Assembly: GCA_010093485.1 (NCBI GenBank)
Contig: MU001503.1
Span: 8,224 to 72,223 of the forward strand
Direction of reading: 5' to 3'
DNA length: 64,000 bases
From: Karstenula rhodostoma CBS 690.94
Taxonomy: Eukaryota; Ascomycota; Dothideomycetes; Pleosporales; Didymosphaeriaceae
A model generated the notes under the pieces. It did no database searches. It worked only from the letters and a program-made list of their open reading frames with translations, and was not told where the DNA came from. Below are positions 36,451 through 47,760 of the stretch, piece by piece. Both the position numbers and the translations under genes were made by a program. Numbering within the stretch: the first letter of the stretch is position 1; the number at the start of each line of letters is the position of its first letter.

Positions 36451-36947
36451 ATGATTATAACCGACATCCGAACTGGTACGCTCGATATCGCGCTGCTTGC
36501 AGTGCTAGTAACCCTAGCCTTCTCACACATTTGGAACTTGGTTCTTTTCGTAACACATCGTGGCGTGCCAATGGACAGCCGGTGGATGCCCTTTCTCATC
36601 AACAGCAAGCCGTATTGCGGGCTACACCATCACCAGCGTCGTTACTCGCGGATTGGACGAAACCATACTGGTTTTCTCGAAGAACTACGAGGAATACTCT
36701 GTCCCGGTCACTGCTGCAGGCTACACTAGCGCTCCTATTCGCCGTCGGTGCAATCATGGCAAGAGTTTCTTCATCATTCGTCGTCGACAGCACCAACCTT
36801 CGCGTCCTGGTCCAGAGCAGCAACTGCGGCCCCCTCGACATGGAGGCTCCTATAGACTTCCCGTATGCTAAACCCTACGCGTCCAACGTCATCTCACGAA
36901 GCGTACCGTTCGCCTCGGATCGATACCCGACATCCAATGCGTCTTAA
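36451..36947 (+). pseudogene. Frameshifted fungal membrane-protein gene
   Basis: From ATG 36451 the frame reads a first membrane helix, TLDIALLAVLVTLAFSHIWN then LVLFVTH. The expected continuation (ANGQPVDALSHQQQAVLRA, then the helix LLQATLALLFAVGAIMARVS) is one base out of phase and runs to a stop at 36947. The order helix, short linker, D-[AG]-L-x-x-QQQ-x-LR, helix, Cys-containing ectodomain is typical of a family of multi-pass hypothetical proteins in filamentous ascomycetes. The shift lies between about 36550 and 36572. The 3' part of the usual protein is missing after the stop. A sequencing error cannot be excluded. Confidence 0.55.
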
Positions 36948-38210
36948 CCCACACGCTGCAATGTGATCGTGCTGTCGACGTGTCTGCGGGACCAGCGGGG
37001 GTGATGCGCGTAGGCGGATCAGGTGCCAAGGGCGTCGATGACGTTGACACGCTCGTTGTGCACAAGGGATTCGCATCTACTTCGAAGCGCCTTGAGAGCG
37101 ATAAGTAGCACGCTTGGTAAGTAAAGCAGTCACGAATCGAGCTACTCTTTGCGTCGCACCTGCAACATCTCGTGGAACGCCATCCATACCAATCCCATCC
37201 ATCCAACCCCATCACAACAACGCCATTTCAAAAGTCTTGTTTCGCCCCTCAGGTACAGCCGGAGATCTCTGCTGGCACGCGACGCAAGATGCAGCGTCAA
37301 GCACGCGTACGCTTGCTCACAAAAAGGGGTTTACGTACTCCCACTCCCACTCCCACTCCCACTCCCATTCCCCACCCCGTGACTCCCCCACGAACCCAAC
37401 GCTACGCCCAGGCACCCACCTCTCCTTCCCCAGGCTCCCGCGCAGCCACACCACACACACACATCGGCTACCACACCTCGGCTACCACACCCTCCCCCTC
37501 CCCGTTTCACCTACGGTCCGTGCAGACAACGAGGGTGCCAGGCACTCACCCACCCCGACCCACGCCATCGGACCTCGCATGCCACAACGCCGCAACATCA
37601 CAGTCAAAGTAGCACACGCAAAGCAAAAAAACTAGGCAGCCGTCAGGCGTCCCGCAGCAAACAGTACAGTCACAACAGAAAATTTTCGATTTCCGACATG
37701 GCCCACCGGGCGCGAGCGAGCGAGCCGTTGACTCGGGATACGTACAGTGGGTGGGATCTCGCAACGCTAGTTTGAGCAGGAGGAACGCTTGCTCGCTGCC
37801 TACTATCGTGAAGGGGGGGTATCTAGGTAGGATATGGACATGGATATATATATAGATGTGAAGTATTTGGTATAGTACGGTACCGTACGCGCCGAGATGA
37901 ATTTTAACCGCCCGTGAGGGCTCCGAGTGTGTAGTGTAGTGTATGTGGGATGGGGGTATAACATCGATGCCAGCCAAGCGTACAAAAGCAAAGAAAAGCG
38001 AGGACGAGGCGGGAAAGGGGAATCAAAACGCCTGGTCTATGGTCTACAGAGATAGGAGACGGGGAAATTTCCTCGCGTGTACGTGTGATCCCTTTTCTTA
38101 ACCCGGGTGCGCAAATATATGGGACGATAGGGAATGGTAGGAAGGAAACGAACATCGCAGCATATGAAACAGGAACGAGAGCTTCACCAACGCCGCCATG
38201 AGCACTCCAA
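36948..38210. other. Intergenic with low-complexity DNA
   Basis: C/A-rich simple sequence around 37330-37560 yields long but meaningless open frames. No gene supported. Confidence 0.5.
37337..37368. repeat. (CCCACT)n hexamer repeat
   Basis: About five head-to-tail copies of a CCCACT unit. Confidence 0.85.
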
Positions 38211-40211
38211 TCAGGGTCCGCGCCACTCATCGGGCATTTGGTAGGTCTGGTTCAGGTTACGAGTCGCCTGCTGAGCCCGACCGTGTGCTTGGGTGGGGTA
38301 CTGCGCTGTCTGACCAGCAGGGTATGTCGGTAAAGCCGCCTGCAAAGATTGAGTGTTCCATGCGGTGCTGGAAGCGGCAGGAGGATAGTGGTGCTGGTGC
38401 ACGACCGGCACCGGTTGGCGAGAGGGGTGAATAGGTCGAGTCGACGGGGCAGCGAAAGGGTTGTTCTCCATGCTAGAGCCTGACGTCCGTGTCGGTTGCG
38501 AAAAGGGGTGGACGGTTTGTGACGGCGAGTAACGCGCCGAGGGAAGCTGCTCGCGCGTGGTGTAGGATTGGGTGTGTGAACTTGGAGGACGGACGGCAAA
38601 CGCTGGCTGCGGCGAGAATGCAGTGGTCAACGGCGTCAGGGCCGGCGGTGCATCGACGATGCTCATTCGACGCCGACCACTGGCGTTGGGTCTGGAATCG
38701 CCGACCGAATAAGAGTGTGCGGACTGAGGCTGGGGTCGCGTGGAATACCGCTGCTGCATGGCTTCTTCTTGCTCCCGTTGTTCTGCGGCGGTGCGCTCCA
38801 GAGACATCTGCAACTCCTCTTGCCGAAGAAGGCGGGCTTGCTCGTCGAGGTCTGCCTGAGTCATAGAGCCTCTGCGCGAACGTCTACCACTTGGCTGCTT
38901 TTGATTGAAGCTCGTAGGTGGCTGAGTCTTCTCACGTTCGGGTCTTTTCGTCGCACGCTTCTCCGTTTCTTTCACGGTGTGTTTCTCGGAATGGCTCTTA
39001 CGCTGCCTGTCCCTCTCGCGCTGTTCCTCGTCCCTTTTCTTCTCGCTCTGCTCCCTTCGAAGCCTGTCCCTCTCGCGTTGTTCCTCATCCTTTTTCTTCT
39101 CGCTCTGCTCCCTCCGAAGCCTGTCCCTCTCGCGCTGTTCCTCGTCCTTTTTCTTCTCACTCTGCTCCCTTCTTTGCCTGTCCCTCTCTTCATAGCGACC
39201 GGTCTCCAGAGCCGCGAATCTGACCTCCTTCTTTGCCTGCTCCGCTGCCAGCTTCGCTGCCTGTGACAGCGCCTCGTCAAGACGGCGTTCCTCTTCTTCA
39301 TCCTCTTTCTTCTTGCGACGCCGTTCGCGATCGATGGCTCGATCAGTCATTCCAGGCGCCGCGGCGCGGGTTGAGCTTGCGTTGGATACATTGGAAGAGG
39401 CATACAGATCAACAAAGTCGGAGTAGTCTGCGTTATCGCGCGACGAACTGGTGTCCCGTGACGAGCTGTGTGGAACATCAAGCCTGGTACGGTAGGCACT
39501 TTGTTGCGCACTATGTCCACGTGTTGTGGTCGGCGGGGAAGGATCGCCCCGCGAGTTGTGGACGATAGTGCGAGGGTATTCAGGTACATGTCGACCCAAC
39601 GGAGAATCGGGCTCAGTCTCCGAAGTCGTGTAGAGTGAAGGCGTTTGGCTCGTGGTCACTGACGAGGTTGATGCAGTGTGGCGGTGTGGCGGTGGCATAG
39701 CTCGCCTGGTTGTGTAACCTTGTGGGTGCCCGAAAGGGGGAGTTTGCGGAACAGGGGTGTCTGGAAGTCCAGTTCGAATCGGGTAGGATGCGTCTGAGCC
39801 TGGTGAATCAACAGCAATTTCGTTGGAAGTAGTCGATGAAGCACCCAAAGAAGACCTCTTGTACGTCTTGTCGACATATGCTCGTGGGTACTTTGCATCC
39901 TTGCCCTTGTTGGAGCCGATTTGGATGATGATCTCAGGCTTTACTGAGGGTCGTCGTCCGCCGCTTGCTGATGGTCTACGTTCTTCGACAATGTAGCTTC
40001 CAACTCCAGTGGGCGTGGGTGGGTTGTTCGAAGCAGGTGAAGGCGCATCATCGCGAGCGATGGGTGGCGTGCCTCTGTATTCCCTGGTCCTGATCTCGGG
40101 CTTCGAGCAGCGCTTGCCACGGCGACGGGCTCTGTCGCAATCGAAAGTGTCCTGGAAGGTTCTGCTCCTTCCATCCGACCCTATGTAAATCTTCTCTTCA
40201 ATTCGGCACAT
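38211..40211 (-). CDS. Hypothetical disordered protein with RE-rich tandem repeats, 666 residues
   Basis: Single minus-strand frame from ATG 40211. The N-terminus (MCRIEEKIYIGSDGRSRTFQ, then a Cys/Arg-rich DCDRARRRGKRCSKPEI) is ordered-looking. The middle is Ser/Pro/Thr-rich and disordered. At about residues 300-420 there is a highly charged helix-former with three near-identical 19-residue repeats (RDRLRREQSEKKKDEEQRE). The C-terminal third is Q/P/S-rich. No known domain was recognised. The basic N-terminus and charged helix could suit an RNA- or chromatin-associated role, but this is speculation. The absence of stops over 2 kb strongly supports a gene. Confidence 0.8.
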   Translation of the reverse strand: MCRIEEKIYIGSDGRSRTFQDTFDCDRARRRGKRCSKPEIRTREYRGTPPIARDDAPSPASNNPPTPTGVGSYIVEERRPSASGGRRPSVKPEIIIQIGSNKGKDAKYPRAYVDKTYKRSSLGASSTTSNEIAVDSPGSDASYPIRTGLPDTPVPQTPPFGHPQGYTTRRAMPPPHRHTASTSSVTTSQTPSLYTTSETEPDSPLGRHVPEYPRTIVHNSRGDPSPPTTTRGHSAQQSAYRTRLDVPHSSSRDTSSSRDNADYSDFVDLYASSNVSNASSTRAAAPGMTDRAIDRERRRKKKEDEEEERRLDEALSQAAKLAAEQAKKEVRFAALETGRYEERDRQRREQSEKKKDEEQRERDRLRREQSEKKKDEEQRERDRLRREQSEKKRDEEQRERDRQRKSHSEKHTVKETEKRATKRPEREKTQPPTSFNQKQPSGRRSRRGSMTQADLDEQARLLRQEELQMSLERTAAEQREQEEAMQQRYSTRPQPQSAHSYSVGDSRPNASGRRRMSIVDAPPALTPLTTAFSPQPAFAVRPPSSHTQSYTTREQLPSARYSPSQTVHPFSQPTRTSGSSMENNPFAAPSTRPIHPSRQPVPVVHQHHYPPAASSTAWNTQSLQAALPTYPAGQTAQYPTQAHGRAQQATRNLNQTYQMPDEWRGP
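39007..39190 (-). repeat. 57-bp coding tandem repeat, three copies plus part
   Basis: Units start at 39007, 39064 and 39121, with a partial copy at 39178. The period of 57 bp equals 19 codons, so copy number can change without breaking the frame. Confidence 0.9.
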
Positions 40212-41713
40212 TGTGATGGGTGTGTAAAACCGAGGCTTGCTTTTGGAATGAGTCGAGACTGATGGCGCCCGGCTCGACGGCTACGTACCCTCAACCTCCC
40301 AGGATGGTAGGTTGAGGTCGTCGATAGCGTTGTTGGTGGTACGGTTTTGTACTTTTTCCGAAATAAGATCCGGAGCCCGAACTATAAAAATAAATTGTAG
40401 CCGGCAACGGTAGGCGAGTGGAAGGCCCTAAAAAGCTTGCTTCGTTTTGGGCGCGAAGTGGACGACACTGATTGCGAAGCGACAATTCTCTTTGCTTTGG
40501 GTGTTTTGCGGGGGGGGGGGGTAACGAGTTGAAGATGTTGGCTGTTTATGACTCTTCGTCAAGGCAGGTGACAGCCCAATCAAGACAGGACGCGACTTGG
40601 ACTTTGTGTATTCGTAAGAGGTGAGGCGAAGGTGCAGCACAGACAGCGTCGGAGAGGCGAGATACCAAAATAAACTGCGACTTGCAGCAGGGAAATGTGA
40701 GTGATGTTCTGTTCAAAGCATGAGAAGATCGACTGCTGGGGGCGGCTGTATATGTATGCGGAGCGTGGGAGCCTGGAAAGGCACTGCAGGCCGGAGAAAA
40801 TGGTAACGAGGAACGCAAAACAAGACTAGCAGGGCGCGCAAGCCTTTTGGGAATAGAGAGCAAACGTCTAGCAGTGAGCAACAGGGTGAGCAGGGAGCAG
40901 GGAGCAGATGATGAGTCGGCGCCGTGGGGTCCGTTCGGTCTTTGAGGAGCAGTCAATTCACTTTGGCTTGGAATGCACAGCCGCTTGGACAGCCACGGGC
41001 CACGGCCAACCTGCGGACCCCTGCGCAAAACCGGTCTGCCATGGCTAGGGAATGAAGGAGCAGAAAGTACGGCTCCCCATTGGAGAATTGCGCCGGTTTC
41101 GAGTACAATGGGCCACTCACGGGCCGCTATAGCATTGTCTCAGAAGACGCGACTCGGGCAGCCATGGAGCCATGGCGTCGTCCGTGGGCGAGACGGCGCG
41201 AGTGATGCCCTACGATGGATCCTTCGGCGAGCAGCCGACGGTAGGGGCATGGCACTGCGCGCACGGCGACAAGCACACGGCGATGGGTCGCGTGAGGCTG
41301 CACGTCGCAACGGCAGCTGTGAAGGGCAGTGACGGACGTGGTGGCTGCTCGTACTTGAGCACGACAGACGGCGACAGGTTGCACGGATGGCGGAGGCTGT
41401 GATGCTGGGCCCATGGCGGGCGCGGTCAGGCATAGGGGAGGTCGCGCGGGCGCCCAATGGCTGGGGGAGTGGGATATTGCATCGCTGAGGCTGAAGGTGC
41501 GGGTGCGGGTGCGAGGAAGCTGGAAGGAAGCGATTCGCAGTGGGGCCTGCAGGAGGGCAGGAGGCGGGCGCTAGTGGCTCCCTTGATTCTCCCGCAGCCG
41601 GCCGACGCACGCAAAGACGCGTTCGCAGTCGGGCTGCATTTTGGCTCGTCGTCGCGAGTCGCGCGGCCTGCGAACTTTGCGCGAACACGCCCGGCGGCTG
41701 GTGCTCGCGGCGA

Positions 41714-41760
41714 CGATGCTGGATGCTGGATGCTGGATGCTGCATGTTGGATACTGCATG
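41714..41760. repeat. GATGCTG tandem repeat
   Basis: About six copies of a 7-bp unit, the last two diverged. Confidence 0.75.
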
Positions 41761-42311
41761 TCGGTGTCGGCGTGCGTTGCTGCCTTGCCTTGGGACGGCC
41801 GGATTGCCTCTACGTGAGGCAGCAAAGACATTCTTGATCAGCATTCGTCCGCCTTGGGACGCGCTGGGGGGTGTTGCCGCCGGCAGTCGGAGCGTCGCCC
41901 GGTGCAACCTCTGAAAGCAATGGCGGGAAAGCACACCTGGGCAGTGGCTTGAAAGCGCAATGAGTCGATACCTAGCACGTTGGTTTGAAAGCACAGTGGT
42001 GCTTGACCGCTGACCGCGACCGTCCCAGAGCCCGTCGCCCGTCGCCGTCGCCCGTCAACGTAGACGGCTCGTGCTGCATGCGCCCCGTTCCACCCCAGAA
42101 ACCCCGCGATCCCATGGGTTTGTGCCAATGGCAACATGGTTTCTTTTGACCGACTCTTGGGGGCTTCCGGCGTTGCATGTCGTAGAAATCGCGCCATGGC
42201 AGGCCCTCGCACCGACGCTTGTTGCGCTTCGCTGGCGGTGTGTGTGTGCCGTCTCCGTCCATCTGCACTGGAAAGAGTCGTGATCGCTTTGGGAAGCGGC
42301 TATGCGACGCC

Positions 42312-42454
42312 ACAAATAGCAGCCACAAATAGCAGCCACAAATAGCAGCCACAAATAGCAGCCACAAATAGCAACCACAAATAGCAGCCACAAATAGCAG
42401 CCACAAATAGCAGCCACAAATAGCAGCCACAAATAGCAGCCACAAATAGCAGCC
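42312..42454. repeat. 13-bp minisatellite, eleven copies
   Basis: Eleven exact head-to-tail copies of ACAAATAGCAGCC, with one G-to-A change in copy 5. On the minus strand every reading frame through the unit is open, which creates artificial hydrophobic open frames. Confidence 0.95.
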
Positions 42455-42486
42455 ACAAGGCGTCAGCAGAAAGTCGCATCTTCTCT

Positions 42487-42522
42487 CCCCAGCACCCCAG
42501 CACCCCAGCACCCCATCACCCC
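42487..42522. repeat. 8-bp CCCCAGCA tandem repeat
   Basis: About four copies, the last diverged. Confidence 0.8.
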
Positions 42523-44150
42523 ATTGCGCGCATGCTTGTCTTTTCGGCGCCTCGTGCTCAACGCCCGGCTGCTTGCACTCATTGAGCAGGTGCCGGCCGT
42601 GTTCTCTGTGCACTAGCCACCACAGCCACCGCCCACCTCAACTTCAGTCTTCCTAGACGGCTACTGCCTGCTTTTCCCCCGCATGCCTGTGTCCGTCTTA
42701 CTCAGCTCGTTCTGACTGAAGGCTAGTCGAGCAGATTAGACGTCCAGCAAGGCCCCGGTGTAGCAGTTGTTAGCGTGACGCAACTCCGGGCGCCGTTGAC
42801 ACCAAACTGCTACTTTTCCGCCCCACGCCGCATCACGCTGCGAACGAACATGGATCCTTTGTTGAACGACGATCGAACCACCTTGGCACTGTCACACGCT
42901 GGGCCTCGCGGGAAATCTGGCCTTGCGGTCCCAACTACGCCATCTGATCAGCGAGGGTCCGAACACTGTGACCGAGTCGCGGCACAGCAACCACAATGTC
43001 TCACGCGTCATCCTCAGCTGTCGACTTTAATCGCCACTGCAATGCACAAACGTTTCCGTTGACCTTCAATCCTTCAGCGACTGACGACTTCCAGCTTCTG
43101 AGCTAGGTTACACATTTACGAAGGATTCCACCTTGCCTTCAGCCTTGTCTCCAATGCACCGTCAGGTTCCCGTGCTAAGTCCGACGCCAGGCACCTATGC
43201 ATGCGTTCCAATCTGCCTCTCCGAGAGCACAACCAAAGCCCACTAATTTAGATCAAAGAGCATCAGCGCACAGATCCCGAAGCGCATTTCCGCCGTCTCG
43301 TAGATACATACACTTTAGCCGACGAATACACCATCTTACTCAGCATACAGGGCACGGGTCAAGGTTGTCAGCCACATCTCTGCTGAGCCACATTCACCCG
43401 TCCTCCCTCTCGTGACCAACCACAGCAGCCTTGCGTGATAAGCGAGGCGACGGAACACCAAGCTTCTGACATCTGTCCCCTGTCCAGCTGAACGCATTGC
43501 TTGGGCGCTCTACAGGCCCGGAAGTCTCTGTTCGGCGGATATCCCGCGTGTCAGTCAGGGTTTGCTGTACGGTTCGCAAGGCTCCAGTTCCACGGATGGC
43601 CATCCCTTGGCGTATCGTTGGAAATCCAGAGACCGGGTGGACCGGTCCGACATGATAGCCGCCTGTCAAGTTGAGTTGGACACAAGCCCGTGCGGTTGCG
43701 AGGCAGTGCTTTACTAGGCATAACCTGCACAAGAGTATCTAACTGGCCATCTAGACTGCCATCGTACGGCGAGTGTGGGCGATAGGGGAGGCCGCCGATA
43801 GAACCACGGGCCCGAGCGGGCATGCTTGGTCAACACGCCCGGCATTGGTACTCGACACCCTAAGGATGGCTTGTTTCGCCGCGATCGGATATCTAACACC
43901 GTGTCGGGCAGCAATATCTTCATGGTCACCGTATCTCAGGGCTTACGCCTTGTGGGTACCCGACCCCAGATTTCGGTTTGTATGCCACCCGTTGGACTGT
44001 ATTGGCATGCACGAAATTCAATGTTTGCCTTTGGTCATTCAATATGTCTGCCTTTGGTCAACCAATACTTGCCTCAACAGGCGTGTCTCATCTCGGAGAT
44101 GTACATTATCCTATGTACCGAGAGAGCTAGCTGGACCGCTCCAGCACTTG

Positions 44151-44489
44151 ATGTACGCGTCCCTCACAGCAAGCGAATTGCGCCGTCTGTGCAAACAGAG
44201 GGGTATCCTCAGGATGGGGAGTGCCCGCAAACCGGACATCGTTGAAGCATTGGAGAAGCAAAATGCCGAGCTTAGCGACTCCTCTCCGGTGTCGTTGGCA
44301 ACCCCAACTACACCGCAGCCGCAGCAGAGCACCCAACGCGACAACAGTCACCCCTTGTCGACGAACATGGCTCCCACTGAGTCTGCAACTCACCAACACG
44401 CCCAGAACGAGGAGACCTCCCCCCAGGACTACCCCAACAGAGAAGACGTGGCCGCTATCCCCTTCGACGTTGTCCGCCACTGCTGTTAG
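44151..44489 (+). CDS. Small SAP-domain protein
   Basis: From ATG 44151 the protein has 112 residues. Residues about 5-35 (SLTASELRRLCKQRGI, then SARKPDIVEALEKQNAEL) fit the SAP helix-extended loop-helix motif (L-x3-EL-[RK]-x3-L/C-x3-G-[IL] ... K-x-[DE]-[IL]-V-x-x-L), which binds DNA, often at AT-rich scaffold regions. The rest is disordered Q/T/P-rich. The same frame is open upstream to about 43773, but that stretch is not protein-like, so the ATG just before the motif is preferred. A missed upstream exon is possible. Confidence 0.5.
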   Translation: MYASLTASELRRLCKQRGILRMGSARKPDIVEALEKQNAELSDSSPVSLATPTTPQPQQSTQRDNSHPLSTNMAPTESATHQHAQNEETSPQDYPNREDVAAIPFDVVRHCC

Positions 44490-45698
44490 CTGTCCTATCT
44501 GAGTTGGAAGTTCTTCTTCTCATATTCCATTCTAGTTCGTAAGAACATCGGCAAGCGTCTGGACGACTAATCGCTGCGAAGTCTCCACAATTTACTTTCT
44601 ACCATGCGCAGCCACAGTGCGTTCGAGTAGGGCTCGAGTATCTTTAAAGTGGCGTCCCCTGTAGGTATCTGGTCCAGCTTCAATCCGATTAGGAACTTTG
44701 TTATAGCAGACATGAGCACGATTGGTAGTATTAATTTTCTTACTAGAGAAAACGCAGTTCTTAATATTAAAAAGATAATAGTAGCTGTATACTATCCTAG
44801 TCCCTTTCCTACTAAGTGAGCGCCCGCGGATATATGCAATGACTACTAGAGTGACCCCATCAGCTACTTATCTGGGAACCTATCTAGTGCTCACTGTACC
44901 CGTGCTACGGCATATGATAGTGGTCTTCTCACCGTTGCTAGTAGCAACTGTGTATACTGGCCGATATACCTTGTTCGTTGGAGACCCCACGATGTCTTCC
45001 ACCACGAGGTTCCAGCGAATGTAAGCATGCGAGTCGTTTTGCAGTAGACTGTTTAAGTAAGCGTTTTCGTCAAACCTCGCTGAGCTACTTGCAGAGATTT
45101 ATAGAAGTAATTAATCCGTACTAAGATCCTAGCCCTCTCCAGATTTCTACTCAGATTGGTATTGTCGAAGTATAATATGGTACCTCGACGGTCATAGGGT
45201 TTTTTTTTTCACCACTTGATTGTTCAATCTTGTGGCAGTTATATCAGGTAGCCACTATGATGCTGCCAGAGATACTGCAGACTGGAATGTGCCAATGTCG
45301 AGAACTGCGCCGCGTCACGTTGCCGTCCTTTCCAGCCGTTTGCCAGCGAGTACTGGAGACTATGCAGATGTCGACGAACGAATTTTCATACCGCAATGTG
45401 GCGTCCAAAAGCCAATTTTGAACGGTCACTAGCAGACCATTTTCGAGACAACCGCACACTCTCTACTCAACTCAAGTGAGGGCGTCGACGTCCGCGTCGC
45501 CCAGCAACGCAAGCTACCTCCGCCTTCACTTCACCGCAAAACTTCCAACTTCTCGCCGCGCTGCCCGTTCGTCACCTTCCCTCCGTTCCCCGCACGAGAT
45601 CCGCGCCGCGCAACTCGTCTCCCGTCCGCCAGACTGCACGAGAACTTCTCACGCTCTCCAACGCACCACCGCCAGCGACGTCTCTCGTGCTCGACAAC
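44490..45698. other. Intergenic with a small AT-rich patch
   Basis: 44695-44815 is TA-rich like the RIP blocks and may be a small transposon remnant. No gene is supported; short open frames around 45220-45432 lack features. Confidence 0.4.
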
Positions 45699-46361
45699 AT
45701 GTTGCTCCCATGCCTGTTCCCAGATTCCAAGGCCCCGTCCGTAGCCTTGCCCGCATGCGAGTCCGTCGCAACCATGATGAGCGTGTCGGATACGCCGAGT
45801 GGGCTGCCCGAGGACTCGATCACCACCATGGCCGCAGACTCAGAGTATCCAGTCATTTTTCTCCTCACGACCGAACGCGACTCGGGTGTCGCTTCACCGA
45901 GCAGCGCTGCGAGCCAGATGCCAGGCGCAACGGCAACCACCGACGCCGCGACGACGGTGCCGACGAGCAGCACCTTCGCAACCTCCCCCACCCCCACCAC
46001 CGCAGTCTCAGTCTCAATCTCAGCCGCGAGCCAGCCTTCAGACACCCTTCCCACCGCCACCGCCGCTGCCGCCGCATTCGACCCCTTCTCCAGCCCCTCC
46101 ACCGCCTACCTCCCCGGCACGCCCCCCGTCCTGATTGCCCTCTACGCCATCGTCATCATCTGGATACTCCTCTTCGGCTACGCCATGTACCACATCTATC
46201 GTGCTGATGCGCGGCCGCGCAGGGTGGCGGCGCATCCGCAGTGGCGGAGGAAGGTGAATACGTATGGGCAGCGGAGCCCGAAGAAGGGGGTTGTGGCGTT
46301 TGAGATTGGGGGGCCGGGCGGTAGGGAGATGGGGGTTAGGATGGGGAGGGTTGGGATGTGA
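45699..46361 (+). CDS. Hypothetical single-pass membrane protein, 220 residues
   Basis: From ATG 45699. A Ser/Thr/Ala-rich, likely O-glycosylated region of about 140 residues (TTVPTSSTFATSPTPTTAVS) is followed by one strong membrane helix (VLIALYAIVIIWILLFGYAM) and a short basic tail (RPRRVAAHPQWRRKVNTYGQ). This layout suits a fungal cell-surface protein with a Ser/Thr-rich ectodomain. No clear signal peptide is seen, so topology or start may differ. A second long frame overlaps (45476-46207), but its Arg/His-rich product looks like a composition artefact. Confidence 0.5.
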   Translation: MLLPCLFPDSKAPSVALPACESVATMMSVSDTPSGLPEDSITTMAADSEYPVIFLLTTERDSGVASPSSAASQMPGATATTDAATTVPTSSTFATSPTPTTAVSVSISAASQPSDTLPTATAAAAAFDPFSSPSTAYLPGTPPVLIALYAIVIIWILLFGYAMYHIYRADARPRRVAAHPQWRRKVNTYGQRSPKKGVVAFEIGGPGGREMGVRMGRVGM

Positions 46362-47206
46362 GGGGGGAGGGTGGTGTGGAGTAGGGCTTCGAGGATAGGG
46401 GGGATGAAGAGGTGGACAGGATGGCTGGAGGAGAGGAAGAGAAGATGCATGTTGGGGTGTCGAGCTAGGATGAAGTTGGACAGCGCGGCTAGAGAGAGGA
46501 AGAGAAGTTGCAGGTTCGCGTGTCGAGCTAGGGTGAAGCTGGGCAGCATGGCTAGAGAGGAAGAAGAGATGCACGGTGGACGAGTGTATTGGAACTCTAC
46601 GGTCGGAGACTATAAAGCGGACAAAGAAGAAGAAAGTGTAAAGCTTACCTTGTTCTTGACCATAGATGATTCAGTGTCACCTAGCGCATTGCCGATGCGT
46701 TCACGAGTATAGCTAAACTTGGATACTTCACTGGCGGGATCACGCTGAGCCGACATGTCCCCTACACAATGGGACGTCTATCAGTTCAGTGCAAACATTG
46801 TTGAACCTTAGGTGCCGTCATACAACAGATTGCGTGGTCGGACGGCAACATGCTCTACGGTGGACAAATATAGCTTCTGGTCCAGGTTCGTGCGGTCAGA
46901 TAACTTTTGATAGAGACTACTTACCCATGTAAGACTTAGCTAACGTTGTCGCCCAAAACCTACACCTCACGATCACATCACAGCAGCGGGGGAAGATGGC
47001 TATAAAGCCTGGCGATCAAGCCTCATCTCGGTCCCTTGCGGGACTTCGACTCAGCGACACCTAGTGGGGAAATAACCTTTTTTTCATTGACTCCTAATCA
47101 TGATGCTCTCATAAGGAGCGGTATCCCAAGCCGTAATCGTGGCATGATCCGTAGCCCATGCACCACATAATCGCCGAACCGAGGAAAGAAACACCGTATC
47201 GAGCGT
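46362..47206. other. Intergenic, no supported gene
   Basis: Starts with purine-rich DNA and a minisatellite; the remainder up to the eS17 stop shows no coding content. Confidence 0.5.
46423..46575. repeat. 63-64-bp minisatellite, about 2.4 copies
   Basis: Copies begin at 46423, 46487 and 46550 with GGCT(G/A)GAG and share GTGTCGAGCTAGG(A/G)TGAAG. It lies just past the stop codon of the membrane protein. Confidence 0.8.
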
Positions 47207-47760
47207 CTAAGCGCGGGGGTTGCGGTCTCCGAAGCGGCGGGGTCGCTCGGCGACCTGCTGTGCGGCGACGGGGACGACGTTGACGGGGATGGAGTCGAAC
47301 TGCGTGACTGTTAGCGGACCACTCGCAGGCGGATGTTGTTTGGGTAAGACGTACGCCGAGGCTCTTGAGGAGATCCTTGGTCTCCTGGTCGACGTCCAGG
47401 GAGCCAGACTCGCTGTTCTGGGTGAAGTCGAGGGCGGAGATCTCGGGTACGTATTGATCCTTGCGCTCACGCTCCTCTTCCTGGAGCTTGAAGGAGATAC
47501 CGCGGACGGGTCCTCGCTGGATACGCTTCATCCTGTGCCGTGTCAGCCATTGGATTCTCTCAAGTGCAATTGCGCATAGCGGAGACATACAAGTGCGTGG
47601 CATATCCGGCGATCTTGTTGCGAAGACGCTTGGAGGCAATGATGGCAACCTCGTCGCAAATCCTCTTGTTGGTCTCGAAGTCGAGCGAGAGCTTGGGGTA
47701 GTAACGCTCAATGATGACCTTGGCGGACTTCTTGACTGTCTTCGTGCGGACGCGACCCAT
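47207..47760 (-). CDS. RPS17: 40S ribosomal protein eS17
   Basis: Three exons on the minus strand (47760-47591, 47532-47355, 47299-47207) with introns of 58 bp (GTATGT...ACAG) and 55 bp (GTACGT...GCAG) join in frame to 146 residues. The N-terminus [20 protein letters not shown], the middle [20 protein letters not shown] spanning the first splice, and VPEISALDF are diagnostic of eS17. The C-terminus ends in a fungal type basic tail ([13 protein letters not shown]). It is a component of the small ribosomal subunit. Introns early in the gene are usual for ribosomal protein genes. Confidence 0.97.

Larger units (their letters stand above)
40212..44150. other. Long gene-poor region with minisatellites
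   Basis: Almost 4 kb without a convincing gene. Open frames of up to 284 codons (minus strand near 41140-41994) have skewed composition and no domains. A 12-G homopolymer sits at 40510-40521. Three tandem repeats are listed separately. Confidence 0.5.

Noticed and set aside
41140..41994. 284-codon minus-strand open frame
   Set aside because: Arg/Ser/Pro/His-rich product with no domain, in a region of skewed composition and simple repeats; overlapping frames are equally open.
42312..42454. Possible CRISPR-like array
   Set aside because: Units are contiguous with no unique spacers, and the organism is a eukaryote.
41972..42613. 213-codon minus-strand frame with repeated hydrophobic CGCYLWLLFVAAI units
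   Set aside because: Made by the 13-bp minisatellite, which is open in all minus frames; the apparent membrane repeat is an artefact.
45476..46207. Alternative 243-codon frame overlapping the membrane-protein gene
   Set aside because: Arg/His/Pro-rich without a membrane helix or motif; the competing frame has a clear Ser/Thr ectodomain and transmembrane segment.
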